Part shown: positions 8,276-16,834 of the stretch, one piece after another
How the letters are laid out: the number at the start of each line of letters is the position of its first letter
How positions within the stretch are numbered: position 1 is the stretch's first letter
Assembly: GCA_027578815.1 (NCBI GenBank)
Contig: JANBTH010000337.1
Location: 1-20,326, forward strand
From: Coemansia sp. RSA 1804
Lineage: Eukaryota > Kickxellomycota > Kickxellomycetes > Kickxellales > Kickxellaceae
Length of the DNA: 20,326 nucleotides
Direction: 5' to 3'
The notes under the pieces: generated by a model
What the model was told of the DNA's origin: nothing
What the model saw: the letters and a program-made list of their open reading frames with translations, nothing else
Databases searched by the model: none
Program-made: the position numbers and the translations under genes

Positions 8276-8688
8276 TTTGTCTGTCGAGCCTAGTTCCGGG
8301 TGAGTAGAGAGGAGTTGTGTGTTTGAAGGACTTGGAATTAGGAAATGGAAAACTGCAAAGACAAAGCAGCGAAAGAGGAAAGCGAAAAAAAATAAAGGCA
8401 TTCAAAAATAAAGCTTTAGAAAAGACTGTCCAATAAAAAGGCATTATTGATCCACCACTAGAAATAAGCTTTCCACCCAGCACAAATCTGTGATTGGCAG
8501 ACAGCCAAGTGTAAGGACCACTGTGGTTCATCTGCCAAGCAAACAACGCTTTTCTTTTCCCGAATTCTTGCTTTATCATTATTCCATACTATAAAGTATA
8601 TTATATTCATTTATTTATTGCTCTGTACTTTGCTTTATTTCGCACTGCAGGAGGCACGACAACGTCTTTTAGCAACCAGTTCTTAGAC
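8276..8688. promoter_or_regulatory. Divergent LST8-CIA2 promoter region
   Basis: This 413-bp region lies between two divergently transcribed genes. In the LST8 direction it holds CCAATCA on the minus strand (8491-8497), 216 nt from the start, then a pyrimidine-rich leader (8340-8395, purine-rich on plus). In the CIA2 direction it holds TATAAAGTATA from 8590, about 95 nt upstream of the ATG, and a T-rich leader. The layout suggests a compact two-way promoter, which is inference from motifs. Confidence 0.5.
8590..8595 (+). promoter_or_regulatory. TATA-box-like sequence upstream of CIA2
   Basis: TATAAA sits within a longer TATAAAGTATATTATA stretch, 94 nt upstream of the CIA2 start codon. That distance suits a fungal TATA element. 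The surrounding region is AT-rich, so a chance match is possible. Confidence 0.35.
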
Positions 8689-9165
8689 ATGAACATTACA
8701 CAAAAGATCAACGATGCCCCGATGGTATACGAGGTCGTCGCAAAGACCCGCGGCATCCAGGAGGCAGATTTTGACGACGCAATAGACGACCTGATTGACT
8801 CTGAGGAGGTATACGATCTTATCCGCGGTATCAACGATCCCGAGCATCCGCTCACGCTGGAACAACTTCATGTCACCAACAGAGAGCACATCTATGTCGA
8901 CGACCACGGCAACCACGTTCTTATAGAATTCACCCCCACGATTCCACATTGCTCCATGGCTACCCTGATTGGCCTGTGTATCCGCGTCCGCTTGCTTCGC
9001 TCCTTGCCCGAGCGTTTCAAGATTGACATCAAGGTTCGCCAGGGCACTCACCAGTCCGAAGACCAGGTTAACAAGCAGCTCAACGACAAGGAGCGTGTGG
9101 CTGCCGCGCTCGAAAACACCTATCTTTTGGACGTAGTTAACCAGTGTCTGGCAACAGCCGCATAG
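8689..9165 (+). CDS. CIA2: Cytosolic Fe-S cluster assembly targeting factor CIA2 (MIP18/FAM96B)
   Basis: This 158-residue protein is a member of the MIP18/DUF59 family. As part of the CIA targeting complex with Cia1 and Met18/MMS19, it hands Fe-S clusters to cytosolic and nuclear enzymes such as DNA polymerases and helicases. Diagnostic blocks are EEVYDLIRGINDPEHPLTLE (about 39-58), FTPTIPHCSMATLIGL (81-96) with the conserved reactive cysteine C88, and QLNDKERVAAALEN followed by DVVNQCL near the C-terminus. Length and both ends match human FAM96B (163 residues). The ATG at 8689 is well placed. The same frame stays open upstream to a CAG at 8650 that follows a pyrimidine-rich stretch, so a short spliced 5' exon cannot be excluded, although homology does not need one. 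Confidence 0.95.
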   Translation: MNITQKINDAPMVYEVVAKTRGIQEADFDDAIDDLIDSEEVYDLIRGINDPEHPLTLEQLHVTNREHIYVDDHGNHVLIEFTPTIPHCSMATLIGLCIRVRLLRSLPERFKIDIKVRQGTHQSEDQVNKQLNDKERVAAALENTYLLDVVNQCLATAA

Positions 9166-9185
9166 CAATCGTGTCAAAATTTGGT

Positions 9186-9191
9186 TTTATT
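9186..9191 (-). terminator. AATAAA polyadenylation-type signal after EFR3 (minus strand)
   Basis: Plus-strand TTTATT reads AATAAA on the minus strand, 152 nt past the EFR3 stop codon. It lies just beyond the stop of the converging CIA2 gene, so the two 3' ends probably interleave here. Confidence 0.4.
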
Positions 9192-9342
9192 TACTTGTAC
9201 TACTTGTGGCATGCTTTTTTCGTTAATCACAACACATGGGATAGAGAATATATACTGCATATATCCAACCCTCAAATAAGCGCTTAAAATACATCTCCAC
9301 GATTCTAATACATGTAGAAAAGTGATAAAATGAAAATATTGC

Positions 9343-12300
9343 TTACTCGACATTTCCAACCACTGGAGTGCTGATTGTTGGGCTGCCATGAGTAGCAATG
9401 TCTTCGTCCAGAATGCGTCCGTCCGATCTCTTCGGCGGAGGTCTTGCAATGATAATGCCACCATTATCGTAGTTATCGTTGTCAATCGAGTCAAGCAGGT
9501 CACGGACATCTTCGGGTAATGGACGACCATACATGTCGAGATCCTCTTCACCACTATAATCACCTTTGGGCACTGATTTTTTGCTTGTACTGCGTGCAGT
9601 TCCCGCATCAACAACGCTGCCGTATGGATAGTAAACGCTTGACTCGGAAATGTTTGATCTGGGAACAATTCGTGCTCTGTTTTCGTTAACGCTTATGCTG
9701 GCCAGATGCTCGCTGGAGTGAACGGACAGGCCGTCGTGTAGCGCCATACGCAGCTGGTCAATGTTAACATGCGGCGCAAGTATGGAATCGCGCCGCATTT
9801 GAGTTTCCCAATCCACCGACACCCGTGCACGAATGTCATTTACTTGGCTAACTGAGTTCTGCATCTCTCTTGCAGGTGCGCTATCTTCGCCCGGATTGCA
9901 CAGCATGCGGTTGACGGATTCAGAGTCAGACTCCCAATAGCCTTCGCCGATGCTACCTTGTTTTGATCGAAGCTCCTCGTATTGAGCAGCCACATCGGCC
10001 TCAAGCATGTCCATGATTGAAGCAGGGCCTAGCGCCTTTTGGAAAAAGGCAATATCTCCGCCGTCAGTGTTGGCGACATTATTCACTGATGCGCTAGCAG
10101 CCTCTTTAGCAGCCTTTTCGCCAGTACTGTTGATGTAGAGCGATATGGCAGGCAGTCTATTCATACAGACGTCTTCTATTTCGGAGCTCCAGACTCCAGA
10201 ATTTCTAGCTTTTTCAATTGTGGCACTGACATTGGCCTCCGCAGCACTGTCGTTAGTTGACAAGCGTGCCGCCTGCTTGCATATCATGCCTAAAGTGGTA
10301 ATCCACGCCTCGTTCATATTAACCGGAGCACAGCTATCGACAAGTACCAGCGTGTGTTTAATTGCGTGGATGCGCTGAGCACATAGCAGCCCGTAGAGCA
10401 CGCCTGCAATAGCCGCATATCCGGCAGTGCTTGCCAAAGAGGAATCTGCTTGGTGCACCTGTCTTAAAAGCCCACCAAGCTTCCTGTAAACAGCCTCTAC
10501 AACTTCTGGCTGCCACGAGTCGTTGCTTCCTTGGTTCGCACCATTGGCTTGGTTGTGCTGTAGAATTAGAATAACGCAGTCAGCAGCCTGAATGCGCAGG
10601 GCTTGGTTCTCGTGCGACATCAAGGTAAATACAGGAGCAAATGTTCTGATAGGCAGCATAAATGCGCTTGTAGGGCTTTCCTGGGCAGCCTTGCAATTAA
10701 CGAGCACAATATATAACACCTGAACAAGCCAGTGCTGGCGTATGCTGTGTCTGTTTTGGTCATCTCTTTCTGATAAACCCGACCATTTCAATTGCATTCT
10801 CTGCACAAGATACTCAATCATGTCTGCCACTTGGTTGCTGTAGTAGTGATGTCTCGCAAGTCCGCCAATAGCTGCCAATAGGTAATAATAGTCAGAAGAA
10901 ACGTTTGACGTCTCAAATTCACGACCAATGTCAAATTCGTTTCCTATTAGCACTGCCTTCAGAACTGCTGAAAACACGCTAGAATCGGGTACCACGATCC
11001 GCTTGCCAGTAACAGACTCGATCAAGAACGTAACAAGCACATTAAGCACATCCATGACGGAAATACCAACCAGCACATGTGGCTGACAAAATAGACGCTC
11101 TAGGATACGACTAATGCACGTTCGCATATTTGCCTCTTTTGAGCTGTCAGCAGCCTGTGTTTCTGGTGGACCATCCGTTTGTCGAAGTACTGCGCTGCCT
11201 AGACCTTTAAATGAGCTCGTACTGTTATTCAGTGTGCCGCCAGCGTACAGATTTGATGCATGCATTCCATTTGTTAAAAGCCCCAGTATTTCAACAATAA
11301 CCATGTTTCGGTCCTGAGATTGGAGATTTCCGATAACATCCGTCACAATCTGTACGCATAGTGGAGCTGGCTGCCATTGGAGACCTTGGTCCAGTCGCTT
11401 GAAAATCTCTGCAACAATTACGTGAGAATGCTGCCCATGAGATCTACGGACAAGGGTCCCTAAGCACAACCACGCCCACCTGCAAAGCACAGCGCTGTTC
11501 GGGACAGCGGATAGGTCTGACATTTCATCAATTGTGCCCAGCCGGTCCTCTGCAATGGCGACGCTAACAGACTCTCCTGACGTATAGGTTTGCGTGATGC
11601 TGGTGACTATTGCTTTGACCACGCACGGGAGCTCATAGAAGCAGTCAGCGGCATAGGTTGCTCGGCTCTCTGCAACCGCTTGGATCGCACGTAAGCCCAG
11701 CGCAGCCAGAGATAAGTCGGTGTCTTGCTTGCTGTCGCATTTTATTGCAAACGATGCAAACGTCCGGATTATCCCACAGTAAAGCGCACATAGGTCCTTG
11801 TCTATAGCCAGTGCTGAGCCTGTATGCTTTCCGCAAAAGAGTACAAACGTCTGCATAGAAGCCTTTGAAAGAACATATTCATTTAATGATAACCCTGTGT
11901 TAAGCGTCTCAAGCGCATCTTTGGCAAAGAAATGGAGGTCGTCGCCGCAAGCTTCGAGCAAAGCGTCGAAAATGCATAGGGTAACACGTATGTCGGAATA
12001 CCTGTGCTTCTGTACATCTCGTAAAGCTCGTTTGGAAAGGTATGTGCCGACCTTTGTTAGCTTTGCCGGCTTGCTCTGCGCGTAATATACAAGGTATGAT
12101 AGCTCGTTGTTGTTTGGCGAGGCATTGTTATCCTTTTCCAACGGAAAGCAGCGTTCGATCAGCGTTGCGTGCTTGACGTATCGTCTATAAAACAGATTGA
12201 AGATAATAAAGTCAGGCAGTGATTGAGATGATGCTGGAGATGGCTGTGGCTCAACACAACTGGAGCACGAGAAACATAAAAAATCTGATATTTTGCGAAG

Positions 12301-12402
12301 AACTGATGGATCCCCGACTGGCTGTTCTCGGCCAATATTCTGAGACAGAGAAAGCCCAGAATAAGAGCGTGGATGGTGGGAAGATGGCTGAGTCATCATC
12401 AT
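9343..12402 (-). CDS. EFR3: EFR3-type plasma-membrane anchor of the PI4-kinase complex
   Basis: This frame of up to 1019 codons encodes an Efr3 homologue. Efr3 is a peripheral plasma-membrane protein that, with Ypp1/TTC7, anchors the PI4-kinase Stt4 and so supports PI4P synthesis. Homology begins at about residue 72 with RRYVKHATLIERCFP, then NNELSYLVYYAQSKPAKLTKVGTYLSKR and DVQKHRYSDIRVTL. These match the N-terminal block of yeast and human Efr3. The rest is helical-repeat-like, then a disordered acidic C-terminal ~200 residues. The protein is longer than yeast Efr3 (782). The first ~71 codons lack homology and end in a good splice acceptor (AG at 12186-12185 with a CTGAC branch-like site at 12215-12211). 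The true 5' exon may therefore differ. The frame also contains a cysteine cluster (C43, C46, C49) resembling a palmitoylation site. No other intron is evident. Confidence 0.88.
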   Translation of the reverse strand: MMMTQPSSHHPRSYSGLSLSQNIGREQPVGDPSVLRKISDFLCFSCSSCVEPQPSPASSQSLPDFIIFNLFYRRYVKHATLIERCFPLEKDNNASPNNNELSYLVYYAQSKPAKLTKVGTYLSKRALRDVQKHRYSDIRVTLCIFDALLEACGDDLHFFAKDALETLNTGLSLNEYVLSKASMQTFVLFCGKHTGSALAIDKDLCALYCGIIRTFASFAIKCDSKQDTDLSLAALGLRAIQAVAESRATYAADCFYELPCVVKAIVTSITQTYTSGESVSVAIAEDRLGTIDEMSDLSAVPNSAVLCRWAWLCLGTLVRRSHGQHSHVIVAEIFKRLDQGLQWQPAPLCVQIVTDVIGNLQSQDRNMVIVEILGLLTNGMHASNLYAGGTLNNSTSSFKGLGSAVLRQTDGPPETQAADSSKEANMRTCISRILERLFCQPHVLVGISVMDVLNVLVTFLIESVTGKRIVVPDSSVFSAVLKAVLIGNEFDIGREFETSNVSSDYYYLLAAIGGLARHHYYSNQVADMIEYLVQRMQLKWSGLSERDDQNRHSIRQHWLVQVLYIVLVNCKAAQESPTSAFMLPIRTFAPVFTLMSHENQALRIQAADCVILILQHNQANGANQGSNDSWQPEVVEAVYRKLGGLLRQVHQADSSLASTAGYAAIAGVLYGLLCAQRIHAIKHTLVLVDSCAPVNMNEAWITTLGMICKQAARLSTNDSAAEANVSATIEKARNSGVWSSEIEDVCMNRLPAISLYINSTGEKAAKEAASASVNNVANTDGGDIAFFQKALGPASIMDMLEADVAAQYEELRSKQGSIGEGYWESDSESVNRMLCNPGEDSAPAREMQNSVSQVNDIRARVSVDWETQMRRDSILAPHVNIDQLRMALHDGLSVHSSEHLASISVNENRARIVPRSNISESSVYYPYGSVVDAGTARSTSKKSVPKGDYSGEEDLDMYGRPLPEDVRDLLDSIDNDNYDNGGIIIARPPPKRSDGRILDEDIATHGSPTISTPVVGNVE

Positions 12403-14202
12403 ATCAAAAGCCTAGTATAGTTGCTATGGCAGCTCTTCTTCTCGCACACGACGGGGACTCTGGAATGGCTAAGAAATAGTACGCGAATCTTCAGCGACGA
12501 GGCAAGATGCATTTGGATTCTGATATGTAAATGAATGTGCGTATGGTTTTCCAACAAGAAAGAAAGAAGGAAAGCAATATTTAGTCTGTTGACAGAAAAT
12601 AGCGTAGCATGTTAATTCGGGCAGCAAAAGAAGAAAAAGGAAAGAGCAAAAGAGCAAAAGAAAAAGAAGAATACAAAGTAAATGAAGAAAAGGAGCACCA
12701 CAACCCTTAGCAAGTCTATCTATAATAAGAGCTTAAAATCTTTGGTCGTTTTAGCTTTTCACACTCCATTCCTCACCTCAATACCAGAGAGAGCGAGATA
12801 TTGATTGATATAGTCAAAGAAAAGACCTTGCAGCACGCCCACACATAGGCAAAAGAAGAACAGAGCTGAGCGAGTGACTGTGCACCACGTTTAAAGATAG
12901 TAAGAAGACACCCCTAATATTATTATAGCACAGCCGAGTTCTCACCTAACAAGAGGATTCATAGCGATGGCTAAACAAGGCTACAGCGATGGTTATAGAA
13001 AGGAAGGAAAAATAAAAAAAAGTAGAATGAGCAGCGCATATATATGAATAGAAAATAAATGCTACTTCAAATTCGCCAATTCAAAATAAGACAAGAAAAG
13101 CATTGAAAAGTGGCAATAATCGTTACAGCAAGCATTCACTAAGAAAAGTGTGACTCTTGCTCAGTGCATCAGTCCAATCAGAAGCCTAGCTGCCGCTTTT
13201 ACAGAGACAATGTTTTGATCGCTTTTTTGCAAGTGTCAAAGTGTTGTCCACTCTACATATCGAACACCAAGACCTCTAAAAACATAAATTTCTCCTCCTT
13301 TTACTCCCGCAGATTAAGGTCGAAATATATATTTCTATTTGTGTAAGTTTTCATTGAATCCGATGCAGTCATTGCTGGAACCGTCCACAGGCGGATGTCG
13401 CAATAGCAGGAGACGTGTTATACAACAGGAAACAAGGATGTTCGTGTGAACAGACGATGGATGCGGCGGTACCTTGGACGAGAGAACATTGATGGATGCG
13501 ATATTAATGGATGCGGCCAAATCTGCCATACACTTTTAGCCAGATAGTACTATACAGCTGGTATTTGTATTTTTCAGAATGAGCTGATCTGGAATTGGTT
13601 AAATTGGGACATTGTCAAAGAAGACGCTTCTGTGCTTTCTTTACACATGCTTTTTTAACCATGCATGGGTATGGCGGTCATATTTGAAGCCCTGGCTGAG
13701 CAGCTGGAGATATCAAAGCTGCCATATCTGTGGGGGGAAGGGGCCTTCTCTATGCATTCGGAACAGTTCAAGCATACGCTCTTGCTAGTAAAACAAGGCA
13801 ATTGCATTGCGGTTGAAGCGTATGGCAGATTTGGTTAGCTGTATGAGTAATATTGCGCTATCTGGCACTGTCTGTATAACAGAACTGCCGTAGTTGGATT
13901 ATCCCAGTAACAAGAACCAGGAGTCTTGGCGCAGAGCCTCTTCTCTTGGACTGCCATTGTTCTGATCTTGCTCTGTACAGTTTTCACAGCCAATTGAAGC
14001 GTCTTTCTTCTTACTGGTGCATCTGTTTCATAGTTGGACACGTACATCTCTATGCTATGCTATGTTGTGTTTTTCCTGCTTGATCCAGTCCGATGTATGC
14101 ATCTTTTTCCCCTTGTATCGGCTATACACTAAATCTTTGCTATGTTCTTTTGATCTGTGTTGTGCAAACACTCACCTTTCTCTGAGAAGCGCCTGTAGCA
14201 AT
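12403..14202. other. Long region without a convincing gene (EFR3 and uS2 upstream regions)
   Basis: This 1.8-kb stretch is the longest gap in the window. Positions 12540-12700 and 12990-13110 are purine/A-rich on plus, which fits pyrimidine-rich EFR3 leader sequence. A CCAATCAG element lies at 13174-13181. Three near-identical copies of ATGGATGCG occur at 13457, 13492 and 13507. Between about 13600 and 14050 the base composition looks more coding-like, but only short frames exist on either strand. Positions 14048-14064 contain tandem CTATG units, and pyrimidine-rich sequence precedes the uS2 start. No tRNA-like A and B boxes or other RNA gene were seen. Confidence 0.5.
13665..13838 (+). other. 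Short orphan frame of 57 codons
   Basis: An ATG-initiated frame runs 57 codons, opening MGMAVIFEALAEQLEISKLP and ending VEAYGRFG before TAG. Its amino-acid mix is protein-like and its base composition is closer to the genes than to the AT-rich flanks. I recognise no family. It is preceded by a stop in the same frame, and nothing identifies a promoter. It could be a small gene, an exon of an unrecognised spliced gene, a relic, or chance. Confidence 0.2.
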
Positions 14203-15045
14203 ATGTCGCACGTTCCCGCTTGCCTCAACGCCACCGAGGAGGACATCCAGCTTCTGCTGAGCGCCAAGGCTCACCTTGGAGCGCAGAACGCAGACTCGCA
14301 CATGCTTCCGTACGTGCACAAGCGCCGTGACGACGGAGTGCACCTCATCAACCCAGTCAAGACCTGGGAGAAGCTGGTTCTTGCAGCTCGCATCATTGCT
14401 GCCATTGAGGATCCTCATGACATTTGCGTGATCTCATCGCGCCAGTTCGGACAGCGCGCAGTGCTCAAGTTTGGTGTGCATACCGGCACCCAGGCCATTG
14501 CAGGTCGCTTCACTCCGGGTAACTTCACTAACTACATTACCCGCCAGTTCAAGGAGCCCCGCCTAATCATCGTCACCGACACGCGCGCCGACGAGCAGGC
14601 CATCAGGGAGGCATCGTATGTCAACATCCCAGTCATTGCGTTCTGCAACACTGACTCCTCGCTGAAGCACGTCGATGTTGCCATTCCCATCAACAACTCG
14701 GGCAAGCACGCCATCGGGCTTGGCTACTGGCTTCTGGCGCGTGAGGTTCTCCGTCTGCGCGGCACTCTTTCCCGCGACGAGGCCTGGGATGTCATGGTTG
14801 ACATGTTCTTCTTCCGCGACACCGAGGAGGTCAAGAAGGACCTGGAAGGTGCTGGCGAGAAGCCTGAGGAGGGCAGCAACTGGGAGGCTGCCGAGGGCGG
14901 TGCTGCTGCTGCTGCGCTGGCCAATGCTGCTGCTGGCGGAAACTGGGATCCGGCAGCCGCCGAGGGCGACTGGGGTAACGAGGGCGCAGCGCCTGCTGCT
15001 GACTGGGCTGCCGAGGGCGCCACCAACTCGGGCTGGGGCGCATAA
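14203..15045 (+). CDS. RPS0: 40S ribosomal protein uS2 (S0/SA, RPSA)
   Basis: This 280-residue small-subunit ribosomal protein sits near the mRNA exit channel and is needed for 40S maturation. The start MSHVPACLNATEEDIQLLLS, then HLGAQN, HKRRDDGVHLINPVKTWEKL, SSRQFGQRAVLKF, AIAGRFTPGNFTNY, EPRLIIVTDTRADEQAI, YVNIPVIAFCNTDSSLKHVD and IPINNSGKHAIGL together leave no doubt. The ATG at 14203 is fixed by homology; the frame is open upstream from a non-ATG codon. The C-terminal ~70 residues are an Ala/Gly/Glu-rich tail with five Trp residues, mostly in acidic contexts (NWEA, NWDP, DWGN, DWAA, GWGA), recalling the acidic Trp repeats of animal RPSA. Codon use is visibly more GC-rich at third positions than in neighbours, as expected for a highly expressed gene. 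Yeast S0 genes contain an intron; none is seen in this coding region. Confidence 0.98.
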   Translation: MSHVPACLNATEEDIQLLLSAKAHLGAQNADSHMLPYVHKRRDDGVHLINPVKTWEKLVLAARIIAAIEDPHDICVISSRQFGQRAVLKFGVHTGTQAIAGRFTPGNFTNYITRQFKEPRLIIVTDTRADEQAIREASYVNIPVIAFCNTDSSLKHVDVAIPINNSGKHAIGLGYWLLAREVLRLRGTLSRDEAWDVMVDMFFFRDTEEVKKDLEGAGEKPEEGSNWEAAEGGAAAAALANAAAGGNWDPAAAEGDWGNEGAAPAADWAAEGATNSGWGA

Positions 15046-15361
15046 AGGCTGACACCGGCACAACGGCCCAAGATGGCGGATGCTGATGCAGGAGAAGAGC
15101 CAGATCGCTTTTCCCTATGAGCTGCATCCAGCCAACTCCTCCTCTTTCTAAGTGCTGCGAGGGGCTGCTAGCATTGTGTTTCCATTTCTTGTTGTTTTCG
15201 ACTCTGAAAAGAAAAAATCATATTCTATTTTCCATCTTGCTGAAAGCGATGACCTTTAGGAAATTCTGGTCTTGTCTGTCTCTCTCCTCTTGCTTTGTCT
15301 CTTCTCTCCCTCTTTCTCCGCCTCTTGCTTTGCTGCCTGCTAATTATATCAGTTTGCTTTC
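15046..15361 (+). promoter_or_regulatory. uS2 3' region and MDM10 upstream region
   Basis: This 316-bp spacer lies between two plus-strand genes. Positions 15265-15330 are a nearly pure pyrimidine tract (CT repeats) just upstream of the MDM10 ATG, probably core promoter or leader sequence. No gene, AATAAA or RNA structure was recognised. Confidence 0.45.
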
Positions 15362-16834
15362 ATGGTTTTCACAGCTCCTGATTACTTCCCTGCTCTCACA
15401 CGCGAATTCCATCGCGAGACACGCTGGGATGAGAAGAACACGTACTCGTCGTTTTGCAGGTTTTCGCAGGCAATTCTTGATTTTCAAATTCCCTATGGCG
15501 TGTCCGTAAGCACTGGTCGCGGTGTGAGCAATAGTCTGAATTCACAGCTCACCTTCTCAATGGTGCCTAGCAGGGCCTCCTCAATCGGATACCTTGCATC
15601 GTCGCGACCTCTCTTTGTCCATGCTCCGTCCAGGTCTCGCCAGAATCTTGCTTCTGGCAATGCCACTGCGTCTGCAGTCGACCCTGCTGGCGGACTTGGC
15701 ACTACGATTGCCATTGAGGAGTCAGCAGCCAAAGACGGCCATGATGAAGCCCAGGTGCTGACTGGATTCTCGCCGTCGATTGGGGCTGGCGCTGGCGTGG
15801 GCGGTGGTGGAACGGGCAGCACTGGGCCGCCTCCGAGCTTTGCGTCTGCCAGACAGCAGCAGATCGAGGATGAGCGCAACTTTCTGCAAAAGATACGTGC
15901 TGGGGTGTGGAAATGCAATTGGAGCGCCGAAAGGACGGACCACGATTCAGACGCTGCCACATCGGGAGCGGCAGGCTCTACAGACGATTTTCTCATGGTT
16001 GCACAGATGTATCCTTCTCTGTCGTCCATTACAGGCTCGTACACGGTACGCAGGTCGCCCACATCGGAAGTTGCAGTGAGTGGGATAAGCGTTGCTGGTG
16101 CACACCCAGATCTGCAGCTTGTTATGAAGCACACCGTCAATACACGCAAGTGGAGCACGGAAACTGTACTCGGGACCGATGGCAAGCTCATTGGGCTGCG
16201 TGGCCAGTACAACGCTGGTGATGTCCAGGCGCTGGACAGAGTAGCGTGTGCGTACTACAGCGAAGGCAGCAGCAGCAACGAAGCCAGACAGGCACTGGGC
16301 GATGCAGTCTCTGGCAGGCTATCCTTTGGCGGCGAAGCCTACTACGGTGTGCAGGAGTCGAGCGGCGGCATCTCGCTGGGCGGACGGTACCGCCACGATC
16401 TTCCGCTTCTGTCCGAGCTCACATGCGTTGTCAACCCGATCATGGGCCACATGTCGCTCGCCTGGGCCCAGCAGATGCGGCCGCGGCTGTGTGCAGCAGC
16501 CAGATACAACTTCAACGCCTTCAGTCTAAGCTCTGACCTTGCGGCTGGGCTTGAGTGGCAGCTGGACGACAGCAGCATTGTCAAGGCGCGATGGAACGAC
16601 TCGCAAGGCCTGCTCCTTCTTCTTGACGCCCATCTCAGCAACATGGTTTTTAGCATGGGCATTGCGCTCGGCGGGGCAGACGCCGCTCATCCGCTTGCTG
16701 CCAGCAACTCCAGCTCCAACTCCAATACCGCCGCTGGTGCTACTGCCATGGGGATCGGAAAAGCTCCATTGTCTCCGACGGGGATAAGACGGTTTGTACG
16801 GTCCTTTGGGCTCCAATTTCAATGGTTTTTGTAG
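15362..16834 (+). CDS. MDM10: Mitochondrial outer-membrane beta-barrel Mdm10 (ERMES/SAM subunit)
   Basis: This 490-residue Mdm10 homologue is a VDAC-like outer-membrane barrel. It anchors the ER-mitochondria tether ERMES and also joins the SAM complex during Tom40 assembly. The N-terminus has the family signature REFHRETRWDEKNTYSSFCR then LDFQIPYGVSV. The core has SLSSITGSYTV, the GGISLGGRYRHD strand, CVVNPIMGHMSLAWAQQM and RYNFNAFSLSSDLAAGLEW. The last strand, SFGLQFQW (481-488), fits the sorting beta-signal (polar-x-Gly-x-x-hydrophobic-x-hydrophobic), so targeting should be intact. Two low-complexity inserts (about 92-205, Gly/Ala/Ser-rich; about 438-470, Ser/Asn/Ala-rich) fit loops between strands. 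Mdm10 of other fungi is about 400-500 residues. The ATG at 15362 matches the family start. The gene is intronless. Confidence 0.93.
   Translation: MVFTAPDYFPALTREFHRETRWDEKNTYSSFCRFSQAILDFQIPYGVSVSTGRGVSNSLNSQLTFSMVPSRASSIGYLASSRPLFVHAPSRSRQNLASGNATASAVDPAGGLGTTIAIEESAAKDGHDEAQVLTGFSPSIGAGAGVGGGGTGSTGPPPSFASARQQQIEDERNFLQKIRAGVWKCNWSAERTDHDSDAATSGAAGSTDDFLMVAQMYPSLSSITGSYTVRRSPTSEVAVSGISVAGAHPDLQLVMKHTVNTRKWSTETVLGTDGKLIGLRGQYNAGDVQALDRVACAYYSEGSSSNEARQALGDAVSGRLSFGGEAYYGVQESSGGISLGGRYRHDLPLLSELTCVVNPIMGHMSLAWAQQMRPRLCAAARYNFNAFSLSSDLAAGLEWQLDDSSIVKARWNDSQGLLLLLDAHLSNMVFSMGIALGGADAAHPLAASNSSSNSNTAAGATAMGIGKAPLSPTGIRRFVRSFGLQFQWFL

Noticed and set aside
8276..8401. N-terminal 42-residue extension of LST8 from an upstream in-frame ATG
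   Set aside because: The extension is Phe-rich, looks like a signal peptide only because the leader is pyrimidine-rich, and is absent from Lst8 orthologues, which start at the chosen Met.
8683..9177. 164-codon minus-strand frame covering all of CIA2
   Set aside because: CIA2 on the plus strand is certain from conserved blocks. The antisense frame has no recognisable domain and arises from codon mirroring.
14563..15063. 166-codon minus-strand frame opposite uS2
   Set aside because: It is a mirror of highly biased uS2 codons. The product is Arg/Pro/Ser-rich without a domain.
15493..16212. 239-codon minus-strand frame opposite MDM10
   Set aside because: It is antisense to a securely identified gene with clear family blocks. 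Its Pro/Ser/Ala-rich product is what mirrored GC-rich codons give, and it matches nothing known.
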